From: Paroedura picta
Lineage: Eukaryota; Chordata; Lepidosauria; Squamata; Gekkonidae
Direction of reading: 5' to 3'
DNA: 64,000 bases
NCBI RefSeq assembly: GCF_049243985.1
Contig: NC_135380.1
Coordinates: 14,432,501 to 14,496,500, forward strand
Shown here piece after piece: positions 1 to 14,300 of this stretch. A model generated the notes under the pieces. That model had not been told where the DNA came from. It worked only from the letters and a program-made list of their open reading frames with translations, and did not search any database. The translations under genes and the position numbers were made by a program. Position 1 is the stretch's first letter. Each line of letters opens with the position of its first letter.

Positions 1-76
1 TATATATATATATATAAGTAGGTAAAGGAGCAGAAGATGGTGCTCTTCTGCTCCTTTACCTACTATATATATATAA
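1..76. repeat. TA-flanked perfect hairpin
   Basis: Arms 17-37 and 44-64 are perfect reverse complements around a six-base loop. TA dinucleotide runs lie on both sides, so the pairing extends further. It resembles a tiny foldback insertion in a TA tract. Confidence 0.75.
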
Positions 77-159
77 TCTGCCTTCTTCCTTGGTGGGACT
101 CAAGGTGGATTACATAAAAACCCATAAAATCCCCAATCCTTTCCCATTTCTTGGTTCAT

Positions 160-672
160 TGCCCGTTCTGCACTCGTCTCCCCGATATTTTCTCGAGTTC
201 CTTCCCAGCTTTTCTCAAGGTTCTTCCCCACCTCTCCCACAGACCTGCTTCTACTAAACTCTGGCTCCTGCTTTGTGGAATGGCTTGCCCGAGGAGATCA
301 GGAAAGCTCCTGTAACTCAGCTTTCTATAAACAATGCAAAACCAAACTCTTAAAGACCACTTTCCTGGGCTGGTTGCACCGCACCGCACAAGATGGTTTG
401 AAAAACTTGTTTGGCTAAATTATTAAGGACTGTGGTCTATATTGCTGCGTATCGCTTCTTGTAAGGACGATCCTGTCTATGTGGTTTCTCCCACCACTTA
501 ATGTGTCACGTGAATACATCTGGCCTTCGTTTCTTTCTGGTGGTTCGTGACTTCCAACCTCTTAATGCACTGGTTATGGAATGGCCCATTTTGTTGATTG
601 TACTGACTCACTATGCGCAATCCCCCTGGAGTCCCTGTGAGAAAGGCAGACTATAAATAATGTAAACAAAAG
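160..672 (+). repeat. LINE 3' end, L2/CR1-like
   Basis: It contains the familiar frame remnant TGTGGAATGGCTTGCCCGAG, followed by a stretch ending near ACTATAAATAATG. It is similar in layout to the L2 copy at 7.8-8.4 kb but more diverged. Confidence 0.5.
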
Positions 673-1409
673 AAAAACACTAGAGTAAGGGTGTCCAAAC
701 TGTAGTTCTCCAGATGCCCATGGAGAGATGGTCATCTGGAGAGCCACAGTCTGGCCACCCTACCCTAGAGCCTAGGTTGGTGATTTAATCCCCGCCAAAC
801 TGGCACTGTTCCTTTCCACAAACCACAATTGGTGTTGGAAGCTGCACTACCATAGCTGCAATACCATAGAAAGGGAATACCATCCCCTGTCCTGGAGAAC
901 CCCCGATTATGGTTCAAGGAAGTATCATCCAAGAGCAAAAACACTCCCTGGAAGACCCATGACACCACAAAGGCTCAGGGCTTCATGACACATTTCTTAT
1001 GTTGGTTGGTGGGGCAATGTGAGGACTTGAAGCCTGTTGGGTGGCAGGAGCTTTGTGCCTCCCAGTTTGTGTTCAGCCATGTTCAGAAAGAAGGTGGCCT
1101 GCCAGAGTAGCTGTGGCATTTGCCCTCCTCCCTCCAGCCTTTTAGCAGGCATTTTTAGTACAACAAAAACTCAGCTACGGCTCAGCTGAGGAGCAGGAAG
1201 GAGACGGGGAGGGGCAGTACCCTCTGCGTGGGGCGGGGGGACCGGTCGTGTGAAAGCCACCCCCTCCATTCACTGCTCACGCACAGCGGGGACAGCCTCT
1301 CGCAGCCCTGTGTGAAAGCAGCCTGGATGTGCAAATGCAAACTGCCAGAGTGGATGTTAAAGGCTCCTTTCATAAATGTTGGACAATACCCGCCCAACAC
1401 ACTTTAGAC

Positions 1410-1545
1410 CAGGGGTAGTCAAACTGCGGCCCTCCAAATGTCCATGGATTACAATTCCCAGAAGCCCCTGCCAGCATTCGCTGGCAGGGGCTTCTGGGAA
1501 TTGTAGTCCATGGACATCTGGAGGGCCGCAGTTTGACTACCCCTG
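1410..1545. mobile_element. Palindromic non-autonomous hAT element, copy 1
   Basis: It begins CAGGGGTAGTCAAACTGCGG and ends with the reverse complement. Flanking 8-mers CTTTAGAC and ATTTAGAC match at 7 of 8 bases, a diverged hAT target duplication. The two arms of about 65 bp form one large hairpin. Confidence 0.9.
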
Positions 1546-1831
1546 ATTTAGACCTTGCAAACAACTGCTGAAGTCCCCTGGAAATGTCCTATCCATGGCG
1601 TGTGAAACCAGCCCAAGTGGAAGACGGGTACAACGGACTCCCATGGGACTTTTCCCCCATGAAAAGCAGCCCTGTGCAACAGCAGCTCTGAGGGGGAAGA
1701 ATGATGGGGAGGGGGAAGAAATCCCCACCCCCAAGTTGCTTAGCCCCATGGCAGAAACGACACACTTCAGAAGTGTAAGAGTGAAGTTTCATTTCCGAAA
1801 TGCGAACGTGCGTGTTTCAAGAGAAAGAAGA

Positions 1832-2776
1832 TTTATTATTTTTTTTCCTGCACTAGGACAAAAAAGGAAGCGGGGGGGGGGGGAGGACTTTTAAAGGCCA
1901 CTTAAGAAAATACATCCCACCCATCTTCCAGATCGCAACAGAAGAACCCCCTTTTTCTCCACTAGCTGCCAGGAAGGAATGGCCAAGAGTCAAGGCCGGA
2001 CCACTTTCCACCTGCTCGAGCCACAGTCTGCGGCAGCTGTGCAGAGACTGGCCCTTTGTTCTTCTGCCGGCCAGATGGACAGTGTCTTCAGCCACGCGCA
2101 CAATGCTCTTCTGTCCGTAAACGCAGTCTGTCGTTTTTTGCGGAGAAGAATCTTAGCAGAGTCTAGTGACTGACTAGGGTCGGGTAGCACCCCAGTCATA
2201 GCTCTTGGTTTTTAATAGGAAAAGGGATCCTTTCCCAAACGTGGGTCCTGGGCCCCACAATGGGGGCGGAGAGGTCTGACTTCATTAAAAAAAAAGGGAG
2301 GGGGGAAGTGTTATTAGACCTGCTAAAAATAGAAGAGATGCTGAACCATTGCCTTTTGTTGGTTGTAATTCCTAGAGGAAGGGAAGACTTGATCCGGCTG
2401 CTGGAGCTCACAGTTTTGGCCCCAAGTATCCAGTTTCAGAAATTTGGTGGCAGAGACTTGTATCGTCCTCGTGGGAGTGCGCTGCCAAGCTCTTGGCGCA
2501 TGGGAGAATGGTGACGCACGGCTTTCGGGCTTGGCTTCATCCAGTGCTCCCTTGTGATTGCTCCCAGGCTGCAGACAGGCAGCAAGGCCTGCTTGCCCCC
2601 CATCCTGGCACTGGGCATCCTCCTTCTTGCCCTCCTTCTAGGTGGGAGAAGATGATACCTGGCAGCAGGTGTCTCTGTCTGGGAAGCCAGTATTAAGTGC
2701 AGAGTCTCTGGGCAACAGTTTGCTTTGGCAGAGGCTCTGCTGCGGGGGAGCAGTTGTGGGCAGGGAGAGGCGAATG
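1832..2776 (-). other. RNF122: Probable RNF122 3' untranslated region with poly(A) signal
   Basis: An AATAAA (complement, 1837-1832) lies about 940 bases after the stop codon, and the span between holds no obvious interspersed repeat. This length is ordinary for a vertebrate 3' UTR. The end is inferred from the motif only. Confidence 0.45.
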
Positions 2777-2891
2777 TCACACCAGCTCATCCAGGAGGGT
2801 TCCAATGCTCTGGTGAGGCTCTGCGGGGCCTGCGATGGGCTTGTTGCACATGGGACACACACACCGGACCTCCAGCCACTTCACAAGGCAC
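2777..2891 (-). CDS. RNF122: RNF122 coding exon 6 (second half of RING, stop)
   Basis: 115 nt of coding sequence after acceptor CCTACAG. It encodes [20 protein letters not shown] and then [17 protein letters not shown] and TGA (2779-2777). It supplies the last three RING ligands, C119, C130 and C133. It is too short to stand out as an open frame, so it was read directly from the complement. Confidence 0.95.
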
Positions 2892-5800
2892 CTGTAGGCC
2901 GAAAAGAGGCAGTTAGGGGACTCCAAACTGAATACGACTTACTTTGTTGTTTTGGTGGGGGGGAAGAATTCTGGGACTGAATTTATCTGGCTGACCTAGT
3001 GTGGGCCTCCTCTGCCATTTTCCCAGCTCAATTTCAAATGCTTCCCTTCCCTTCTAGCTTAGTCTTGTTCGTCCATTCTTGATGACACCACTTTCCTTCC
3101 CATGAGAACAGCTCAAAGAGCCACCCTGGGCTTGCCACAGTCGGTATTCGGATGGGAGAACATCAAGGAGGATGGGGGTGGCCACCTCCATCCATCTCTT
3201 GCTGGGAACGCCCCATGAACAGAGTCACCGTGAGCTGCTTGTGACTCGATGGCACATGTGTCTTCTTTCTCCCCAGTGAAGACTCAACCTTACAGCTCTG
3301 TTCTCTCCTATCTTTCGTTCTCACAACCACCATGCTGGGAGGTAGGTTAGGCTGAGTGCACGTGGATGCCCTGAGGTCACCCAGGAAGCTTCCATGGAAT
3401 GGTAGAGCTTCCAGCTCCTAGCCTGCTAACCACTGTTCCATACATGATATCAGTATACTTCTCATATGGTAGTAAAATTGTATCTGGAGGTGTCCTACCT
3501 GAGACAGGGGCCCACAAGATGCAGTGCTTTTCCTTGCAAGGAAATTCCCTCCAAGTTGAAAACTAGCATGTCAGGGAAAACACTAAGCATTGACCTTCTA
3601 GAGTCATGCATCTTTGGCCTCATCGTCCTGAACATTTCTCATCTGTGATCTCACTGAGTAAATCGAGGGGCATTAAGTCTGCCTGGGCAAGAAATGGGAA
3701 CAGTGTGATTCAACCCTTTTAAAACCCCTGTTCTTGCTGCCCCCCCCCCCACCAAAAAGCAACAACAACCCTGTCCCTCTAGTGTCTATACTGCAGGTAG
3801 ATGAAGAAGATACTGAATAGATGGATAGGAGGGACAAATGAGAAGAGAAATCTGTGCAGCTTCTTCCTACTACGGGAGGCTACTGCCTTGCAGCCTAGAG
3901 GTTTAATCATTATGGGGACATGACTTGGTATGGATAAAAGGACAGGAAAGGTCTTGAGGTCCCTAAACTGAATGAAAACATCCCCCTTTTCTCAGAAAAC
4001 TAGAACTGCGGCCACAAATGAAGACATCACAAATGCAACTCTTGGCTCGTATAGAAGCAAAATGCTTGGCCAGTGACATGATCTGCGGATCAGAGGCAGA
4101 GAGGGCAGAGAGAGAAAGGGGTAAGAAGGAAAACCTCTGTTTTGCCCTTTTGTCCCTCCAGCCAGGGAATGTCTCTCCCACACTTCCTCCAAGTAACAGA
4201 GGGCAGTGACTGTGATTCCCCCTCCCTCCATTTTATCCTCGCAACAACCCTGCGAGGCTAGATCAGACTTGACTCCCTCAAAAGTCACCCAGCAAGATAC
4301 ACGGTGGAGTGACAATATGGCCTGCTCCCCATTTCCGCAGTGGCCTGATTTCTCTCCAGGAAATACTGGGCAGGGTGCCTTCACTCAGGGTGGCAGAGAG
4401 TCTCACCCAAGAGGTCACCGTTCCAGAGGCTGAACCCCCAACATTCTGGCACTCCAAGCACCAGGGGTAGTCAAACTGCGGCCCTCTGGATGTCCATGGA
4501 CTACAATTCCCATGAGCCCCTGCCAGCGTTCGCTGGCAGGGGCTCCTGGGAATTGTAGTCCATGGACATCCAGAGGGCTGCAGTCTGACTACCCCTGCGC
4601 TAAGCGGTTAATCCTCTGGAAACAATAAAATCTGACCCCAGTGGTACTCCCGATTGTCACTGTCACCACCGTCCCCTTCAGCATTCCCACCACCCAGGAG
4701 GCTCTGGCTGAGGCCGCTTGACCCAAGAGACCTTAACGCAGCTGCCCACCCCCCTTCCCAGCCAGAGGCACAAAGGGTGTTGTGCCAGCGCCCGTCGGTC
4801 GGTCAGCAGAGCCGGGTGCACAAAGGAGCTATTTGGGCTGTCCTTGGCAGCTACTCACTTTCTGTGGAAGGCATGTTGGCATGGCAACACTCCCAGCTCA
4901 TCTTTCACTTTAAAGTCTTCTAGGCAGACGGCGCAAGTCTGCTGTGGGGGGGGGGGGGGGAGAGAGAAAGAGGAGGAGGAGGTCGAATCAGTAGGCGTTA
5001 CATCACCATCTTGTGCCTCAGCCGGGGCAGAACGGTTCACCCACCCGGGCTCGGTGGGGAACAAAGGCACACATGGAATAACACAGAGTCCCTCCTTAGG
5101 GTTGCATTCTTCTGAAGGCTTATCAGTTACCCCGGAGGGTGGAAGCGTACGTCTGCTGCGAACAAGAGTCTCCGGCAGGCCTCTGGTGAGCCAGAGCCCA
5201 CGTTGTCCAGCGCATAACGAATGTGGGTGACCACCAGAGGCATGTTTACACCGTGCGGCCGGTGTGTTGGGAATACAGGTTATGTAGATCTGTGATGTTA
5301 GGATGAATCAGTCATGGGCTGGGAACAACCCAGAGAAATGGGATTTTGATTTGCAACTGTAATTTTTTTCCCCTCACTGCACAGATGGCAAAAAACAACA
5401 ACAAACAAAACATGTGCTAAGAGAGCACAGGCTGCATACTTTGGCAGCTTCCCCCCCCCCCTCACGCCTTAACACTAGGTGCGTCTGCAAGGCTGCATGT
5501 ATAAAAATAAAGACATTTGTAATATGGATTTTATAAACAGCTCCAAACAGAATCACTTTATATGCTAACTAAGCTATAAACAACGCTTTTAATGCTGCTA
5601 ATGCAGTGATAGCGGATCACACCTGACAAGCAGGTGATGCATCCTTTTCAGTTCCTCTCCCTGGTGGGTCTAAAAGTTCCAGAAATTTTACACTTTTTGC
5701 CACGGGACCAGAGTTTGCACTTGCAGCAGTTATGGAGTGTTTCCTGATTCTGCCCCATCCCTTTCCTGCAGTCGTGGGGTCTGTGGGGTGAATGCAAGCT

Positions 5801-8319
5801 ATGCCTGCAAAATGGGCTTGCATCTCAGAGAAGATACAGCCTGTAGCTCCCGGCATGCTACTGCATACACCTGAAAAATGATACTTGCAGTGCTATTGTC
5901 ATAAACCATGATGAGCAGTGGCAGATGGGCATATGGTAGCAAGCAGCGTTGAAGGTTTTCACAGGAGCAGCATGTGCTCAGATGGCCGTGTACGGTGCCT
6001 GCAGCCCAGAATGTGGAAAATAAGCTATTCTCCCCCTCCCCCCACGCCAACTACTGCTGGCCATGTGAAGCACCTACAATTATTCATACACATAGAATCA
6101 TACAATAATAGAGTTGGAAGAGACCTCATGGGTCATCTAGTCCAACCCCCTGCACTATGCAGGACACTCACATCCCAATCGCTCATCTACTGTAGCCTGC
6201 CACCCTCTTGAGACTTCACAGAATCAGCCTCTCCGTCAGATGGCTATCTAGCCTCTGTTTAAAAATGTCCAAATATGGAGAACCCACCACCTCTTATCTG
6301 GAGACTGAACCTGGGACCTTCTACACACCAAGCAGACATTCTTCTAGTGAGCCCAAAACATAAATAAGTACTGAAGAAGAACAGGGCCAACTCAAGATTA
6401 AGTCTTCTTAGGTAGGCCACCCTTCATAAACCCTTCCCCCTCAAAGGGGATTCACTATAGCTTACACCACTCTCCTCTTCTCCATTTTATCCACATAACC
6501 TCCCTGCAAAGTTGGTTAGGCTGAATGTGTGAGACTGGCCCAAGCTCACCAGGGAGCTTCCATGGCAGAGTAAGGATTCGAACCTTAGTCTCCCAGATCC
6601 TAGTCCAAAACTCCAAACACCACAGCAATCAAGATATCTGGGTAAAGGCACCCCTAAAAGGAGAGTTTTTTTCCATTAATCTGAATTAAATCCCCCTTGC
6701 CCCCTTCTTGCTATGGATTTGCTCGAACGGTTTGCCTCTAGATGCTTTTGTTTAGATCGATTGCATGGAGGTTCAAGAGGTTGCTGAATATTTGTGTAGA
6801 TTCAGAGGCGAGTGGTTGAGCAAGTAATGCTTGCCCTTTGTATTCTCTCTGTGGCCCAAGAAGAGAGCACAACGGAGCCCTGTTTCCCAAAGACTGGGTA
6901 AAATGCCAGCGCTCATCTCTGAGTTAATCAAAGCGTGTTCCGCACTCACCCCGTGCAAATTTAGTTTCCTGGCATCGCCTTTCAAAACCACCTGGGAGAA
7001 AAACAGGAAAGAGAAGCAGGCAGATTAGGATCAGGATATGGTGCTGAATAACCGGGGCAGGTATTTTGATCCTGTCGTTCAACGTGCAGGCAGACAGCCG
7101 CTGCTATTGAACGCTGAGAATCTTGGCTGACGCAGAAACCAGACAGACTCAATGGGTGGGCCCAGCAGATGAATGTGGATTATTTTCCCTAGTACCAAAG
7201 TTTCACTCCTCTCAAATTGTTTTTTTTTTAAATTAAAATCTGATTCTTTGCTTGATATCTCAGAACTTCTGTTCTGCGGGCAATATTTATATATTTCATT
7301 TATTCACTATTAACCACATTTATATGCCGCCTTTCTGCCCTCACAAGGGCCACCAAAGTAGCTAATAAATTTACAGTATTTGCTGGCGTATAAGACTACT
7401 TTCCCCCCCTGAAAAACATGCCTCCAAGTGGGGGGGTCGTCCTATACGCCAGGTGCACTTCAGTTGGGATAGACATAGCTGCCCATAGTGGCCAATAGTA
7501 CTGTAATGTAATGTAACAAACTCTATATTTTCAGTGGAAATGTTGGGGGGTTGTCTTATACGCCCAGTCGTCTTATACGCCGGCAAATACGGTATATATA
7601 TGTAATTAAATCACATTTTAAAACCATTTTAAAACACAGATTTAAAACAATTAAAACCACAGCTAAAATACACCCAAAGATGTAAAAAACAATTTAAAAA
7701 CACTGCCTAGGAAGGAGGGATTGCTCAACAGAGGAAATGTCTTCACCTCCTGGTGGAAGGTGGTAATAGAAGGGAGACAGACCAAGGGCAGGGAGGCTTT
7801 CTATGGATTGCATCAGATTTCAAGGCCCACCTGTAATTTAGGCGGCATAGCTAGCCCAATCCTCAACAGGTCAAGCCCCATCCAGTAATGCTTCCCAGTA
7901 AGTTCCCGGCCCTAGGGAAGCACGCCTGGCCTCGACCAGGGCCAGGGCCTTTTCGGTCCTGGCCCCTGCCTGGTGGAATGAGCTCCCGGGAGAGCTGCGG
8001 GCCCTGCGAGATCTTCCATCGTTTCGCAGGGCCTGCAAGACGAGCTCTTCCACCAGGTTTATGGTTGAGGCCAAGGCTAACATCTAGGCCCCCCCGGGAC
8101 CTGGGACCTGGGATTGGGATTGAGGATTGACACCATCAGTATCCCCTCTCACCTGCTAGTAGGAGGAGGGGGAAGTTGATTAATTGATTAGCCAATCTTG
8201 CCAGGTTAACTTGCTAACTAATAAGGAATTGTAGCTGTTAATGGATTTTAATGGATTTTATTGGGGTTTATAATGTTGTAACCCGCCACGAGCCGCAAGG
8301 GAGTGGCGGGTAATAAATC

Positions 8320-8378
<59 letters not shown>

Positions 8379-11300
8379 GTAATAATAATAATAAGTCTCT
8401 GAAGTCATGAAACAGGGCCAACAAAAATTAAACTAAGTTCTGTCATTGGACAGATTCTGGGGAATCTCTGGGGCTTCATTCCGATGTCATGGCAAACAGC
8501 GCTGTCAAATATACTCATTGGCATTGTTCTTTCCTCTTGCAGGGTTGCCACCTGGCCTGGCGAAAAATACCCAGGCACTTTAATGGAGGTTTAATGTGTG
8601 CAAATGGGAGGTTAAAGCTTTTCATGGGAGGGAGGGAAATGACTGTATTATTAGTTAATATCCCTTTAAGTCTATAAAAGGCCATTTCTCCAGGCCTCTA
8701 CAGGTTTAAAGCCCCCTCTGGCGACTTTTGCAATGAATTCAGCTACACATCTTAAGCTGGAATTAGTTCAACCTCTGTGTACATTCCCCGCTGGGTTTCT
8801 AAACCTGGATTATATCCTGAGCAGGCGGGCTGCAGCAGCTGGATTCTGTCTTGCAAAAACTAAGCCCAGAAAAGTTATAAATCTATCACTATTGGTGGAG
8901 TTTCAGTCAATGAAAGGGAGGCATCAGAGTGCTTAAGATCTCTGCAGGGCGTTCTTCCTGGTGGTTCTAACATCAGGGAACAAGAGAAACGGGTTCTGTT
9001 TCTCTGAAGTGTCCAGCAATATGGACATTATGTTCTTACAAAAGTTTTCACAAATTCTATGGTTTCTGGTTACTTCTCCCATAATATTAGAACTCAGGGA
9101 GGGGACTGAATGATGTTAACTGGCAGCAGATTTAGGAGAAAGGAAGCACTTTCCTTTCTCCTATATCTGCTGCCAGTTAACATCATTCAGTCCCCTCACT
9201 TCTTCGCATAAAACGCACAATTTACCTAGAGAATTCACTGGTACAGGAAGTAGCAATGGCCATAACCTTAGCTGTCCATAGGAGGGGGACTAGAGTGATT
9301 CAGGAAAGAGGGATGCAACAATGGCTGTAAACCACAGTAACTAAATGGAGCCTCCATGTTCAGGGGCAGTGTACCCCAGAACACCAGTGACTGGAGATCA
9401 ACAACAAAGGGAGGATTTGGGTCCCACAGTTTGCTTGTAGGCATCTGGTTTGCCTAAGTGAGCTACATATCTTACGCATTCCTGTTTTGCTTGGAATACT
9501 TCCTCCACTTCTGGCTGTACGTTAGGGCAGTGGTCCCCAACCTGTGGGCCGTGGCCCGGTGCCGGGCCGTGAAGGCCATGGCGCCGGGCCGCGGCTCCCG
9601 CTCCCCGCCCCCCCCCTGCAGTAAAAAACTTCCCAGGCTGCAAGCTTGCAGCCCGGGAAGCTTCTTACTGCGGGAGGGCGGGGAGAGGGAATCAGGGCTG
9701 GGCTGCGCACTGCGCATGCATGCGCGGCCCGATGCGCGGGCATGGCCCGATGCCCTGCCGGTCCCCAGCCTCAGAAAGGTTGGGGACCACTGCGTTAGGG
9801 GGTTGAGCCAGCCCCAGCAGCCACTGCCTGACGATTCATGCCAGACCCATTCATAAATGAAGCCACTCATTTGATCTCAGGCCAGAAGGTATCAGGAAAA
9901 CTCCTGCCTTGCCGGCTCCCTTACCTCTTTGTATCCAAATCTTTCGCTCTGAGCCTGATGCCGAAGTTTGCTGCAAAGAAAATAAACATAATCAAAAACA
10001 GTTCTCAAAAGAATCCCCAATGCCTCTTGGAAAGCACTAGTCCTAGCCAGCAGCCAACATGTCCTTCCACCCTTGCAAGCCAAGAATTATGCTCCTAATT
10101 ACACCCTTACAGCCTTTCGACACTTCATTTACCCATCAACTGCCCCTCACTTCACAGAAACTGGATTGCAACCCTGCCAACAGTTGTCTTCCCCAAGCAC
10201 TTGGAATGTTTGTGAGTATGCCGTATAATCCCAGCAGCTCACCCTATCAGTTCAAAGCCACGATCTTGATTCAGTATCAATGTCCTGTCCAAGAATCACT
10301 TGAGGAAATACCACCCTTAGGTATGCCATCATTCCACTGCCTCGCCCCAATTCTTTGGCTATGAAATTGTTTGCCTGTTTGAAGGAGCTTAGGGCAGCCT
10401 GAAAGCTTGCCAAGTGGAAACAAGTATAGATGGTCCTGTCCATCAAATGTCTTGCACATACATCCTGACAACCATAAATGCCCGATTAGGTACTTGGTTT
10501 TGGCTTTGGGACTTTTTAAGCATTTGAAGGGAGGGGCAATGGCTCGGCAGCAGGATCTCTGCTTTGCATGCAGAAAACCTCAGGTTCCATCCCCAGCATC
10601 TCCAGATATAAGGAACAGGTAGGAAGTGATGTGAAAGGCTTCTGTCTAACATCCCAGAAAGCCACTGGCCCCGATGAACCAAGGATATGATTGGGTATAA
10701 GTCAGCTTCACATGTGTGAAGCAGATAACAGCCCAATCACTCTACACTATTTCCAATAATAATAACAATAACAACAATAATAATTCCATTGTTATCATTG
10801 TTCATAAATTCTTCTGTGCCTTGAGCTCAAATTCCACTGCTGGTTTAGGATATCTTAGGGCTGGAATTTGGGGCACCTAAGTAAGTTGTTGGGCAACAGA
10901 TTCGGGATGGGCCAAAGAAATTACATCTTTACTCAATGAATAATGAAGCTGTGGAATGGTAATGGCCACAAGCATAGCTGGCTTTAAAAGGGGATGAGAC
11001 CGACTCATGTGGGATAGGTCCATCAGTGGCTATTAGCCATGATGACTAAAGGGAACCTCTATGTTCAGAGACATTCAACCTCCAATGCTAGAAGGCAGCA
11101 TCAGGAGGTCTCTGTGCCCCGCCTGTTGGCCTTCCAGGGCAATGATTGGCTGCTACAGGGAAAGGGATGTTGGACTAGATCAGGGGTAGTCAAACTGTGG
11201 CCCTCCAGATGTCCATGGACTACAATTCCCAGGAGCCCCCTGCCAGCGAATGCTGGCAGGGGGCTCCTGGGAATTGTAGTCCATGGACATCTGGAGGGCC

Positions 11301-14300
11301 GCAGTTTGACTACCCCTGGACTAGATGGACCACTTATCTGAGCCAGTCAGGTTCTTGTGGCCAGTGAGAGCACTGTAGAGTTTTAAGGTTAACTCAGGTG
11401 GCAATATTTCTGTACCCTCACCTGGGTGTCTTAGGCCAGCTCAGTCTCATCAGACCTCAGAAGCTAAGGAGAATTGGTTCCAGTTAATATTTGCATGGGA
11501 GACTTCTTTGGTGAAGAAGTCCAGGACTGCCACAAAGAAGTAGACAATGGCAAACCAACTCCGTTCGTCCCTCGCCTTGAATTTACAGATCACTGTCAAG
11601 TGGGTGCTACTCGACAGCCCAATCCACCACTAAGAGGACTGTGGTTTAGGTTTTCACACGAGAGCTTACTGGTGTTAACAGAAGAAGTGGTAGAACCCTT
11701 GAAAGCCATCTTGGCTTAGTGCTTAAGAACGGCGGAGCCTAATCTGGAGAACTGGGTCTGATTCCTCACTCTTCTACATGCAGCCACCAGGGTGACTTTA
11801 GACCAGTCACAGTTCTCTCAAGAGCGCTCTCAGCCCCTCCTACCTCGCAGGGTGTGTTTTGTGGAGAGAGGAAGGGAAAGCAACCTTGTGACACCTTCGG
11901 GTAGTAAAAAGCAGGGTCCAAAAAAACAGCTCTTCTGTTTTTGGCCAGACAGATGACAGTATGAAATAGTTTTCATGTCCAGATTTTTCACTCGGATAGT
12001 TATGAGAGGAGCTCTGAATGTGGCTTCTGCTCAGCCATATGCTTCAAGCACTGAGTGAGCAGCACAGTCCAGACACGTAGCAAAATGCTGGAGGAGGCCA
12101 GCAAGGGCTCCACCTCTGGAGCTTCCGGTCACCGCTCAGCTGAACCAAAGCCGGAGACAAATGCCCGTTTGCTACTGGGGAGGAAAACCCAGCTGGCCTG
12201 AGCTGTGGGCGGCTGAAAACTGGCTGCGAATAATAGCCCTGTTTTGTACAAACACAGATTCTTTGTGCCCAAGCAGCACTCTGGGCTGGGGCGGAGGTGG
12301 GCTGAGAGAAGGCCGATGCTACGGCTGTTCCCTGAGACGGCAGGAAAATTCTCTACCGAGCCATGTCCAGCATGCTCCAGGGAAGGCAGGCTGAGACATG
12401 GTCAGATGGTCCACCTCACATCAGCTACTGGCTCTCTCAGCAAGGGATGGGGTTTCCTCAAAGGCAAAGCTCCTAAATCTGCTGGCTCAAGCCTGAATTA
12501 ACCTACTGGCAGCAGCGATCAAGATCAGAAAACAAACCCAAGGTGTGCTTCAGAACAGACAGACGGGACCCTCTCATTTACAGACACTCCAACAAACCTG
12601 TTTCCATGTAGGAGGATGGAAAAGTCAGATGAAAGGGAAGGGAACAAAGAGGGTGGTTATTTTGCCCCACCTCAAAGGAGCCCCACAGGTGGTATTTATT
12701 CTCCTTCCCATGTTGTGAAGTAGATTAGGCTGAGAGAGAGAGACAGGGTGTCAAGTTTCACAGCAGAGCGGGATCTGAACTCAGACCTGCCAGATTCCAG
12801 GCTGATACTCAAATACAGGCTTTCTCAACCAGGGTTTTGTGAAAACCTGGGTTTTCTTGATGGCCCTGGCAAGGTTGTCTGGGAGTTAATTAGAGTTAAT
12901 TAATTTTAATATAAGTTGTTAATCATTTAAACATTTATTGGGTTATATGACTGCATGTGGTCATGCTGACCCACCCCCTCCCTCCTAAAATGGCCAATGA
13001 TAAGCCTGGACAAGGGTGGGAAGGGAAGGGGAGGGGCTTCAGGTGGGCATGCACACAGCTCTGCTTCCCAACCATATTCTGCATGATCACAGCCACTTCT
13101 GGGGTTTCTCAAAGCCTGAAGAATATTTCGGGAGTTTCTCAATGGCAAAAAAGTTGAGAAAGGCCGCTCTAATCATTATGCCCTAGAGCACGTACCAGGG
13201 ACAGTCCCTATTCTTTGACACCTGTCCCTGGGGAAATGTATTCCTCTTTTTGAGGAGATTTTAGAAATGCCACTTTAAAGTGCATTAGACCTCCTCAACC
13301 TTCCACCCACGTCTCCTCTCCTGGCAGATGGCAAAAATTGTCAAATTGTGTCTGAGCTGGAGATATTCTTTGACAAGTTTAATGCTCCCTCCCTATGAGA
13401 TGCTGTCTTCTGTTCAACCGTTGTGTTTTCAAAAAGAGAACTATTCCAGCCAGGTTACTACTCCATGTCCTAGAGATGCCCATGCAGGGCAAGGTAGAGA
13501 TCACATCTATTTTGGTCTGGTCCGTTTTGAACACATGAAGCTGCCTTATACCGAATGGGCCATCAAAGTGAGTTCTGTCTTCTCAGATGGGCAGAGGGTC
13601 CCCAGTGTCTCAGGCGGAGGTCTTTCACCTCACAAACTGCCTAGTTCTCTTCATAGAATAATAGAGTTGGAAGGGGTCTCCTGGGTCATCTAGTCCAACC
13701 CCCTGCACTATGCAGGACACTCACATCCCAATTCCTCATCCACTGTCACCTGACACCCACTTGAGCCTTCACAGAATCAGCCTCTCCGCCAGATGGCTAT
13801 CCAGCCTCTGTTTAAAAATTTCCAGAGATGGAGAACCCACCACCTCTTATCTGGAGACTGAACCTGGGACCTTCTACATACCAAGCAGACATTCTTCTAG
13901 TGAGCCCAACCATTTTAATCAATGTCTCCAGAGTGGAGGAGGAAAGGCATCGCAGACTTGGTAAAAAACCAGGAGTGACTTGATTGATACCAGAATCCTT
14001 ATTTGGGTCAGAGAACTGCTGAAGGCTATATGCTTTTACATGGGTCCCCTTGTTAATCTTTTTTTTTTTTAAATCCAGTAAACAGAAAATGTAACACGTC
14101 AGGTGCCACAAGGGGCATATCCTCTGATAAATGCTTAACAAATTTAGAAACTATATAAAAATTAACTAACATCCACCCATTGAGGAAACCCTTCCAGTGC
14201 CATCAAGAAACCACAGGGTTTCATGGAACCCTGGATGAAAAACTCTGATATAAGCCTTGGGTTTTAAACTCATTTGTTACAAAAGCTGTCATGAATGTCA

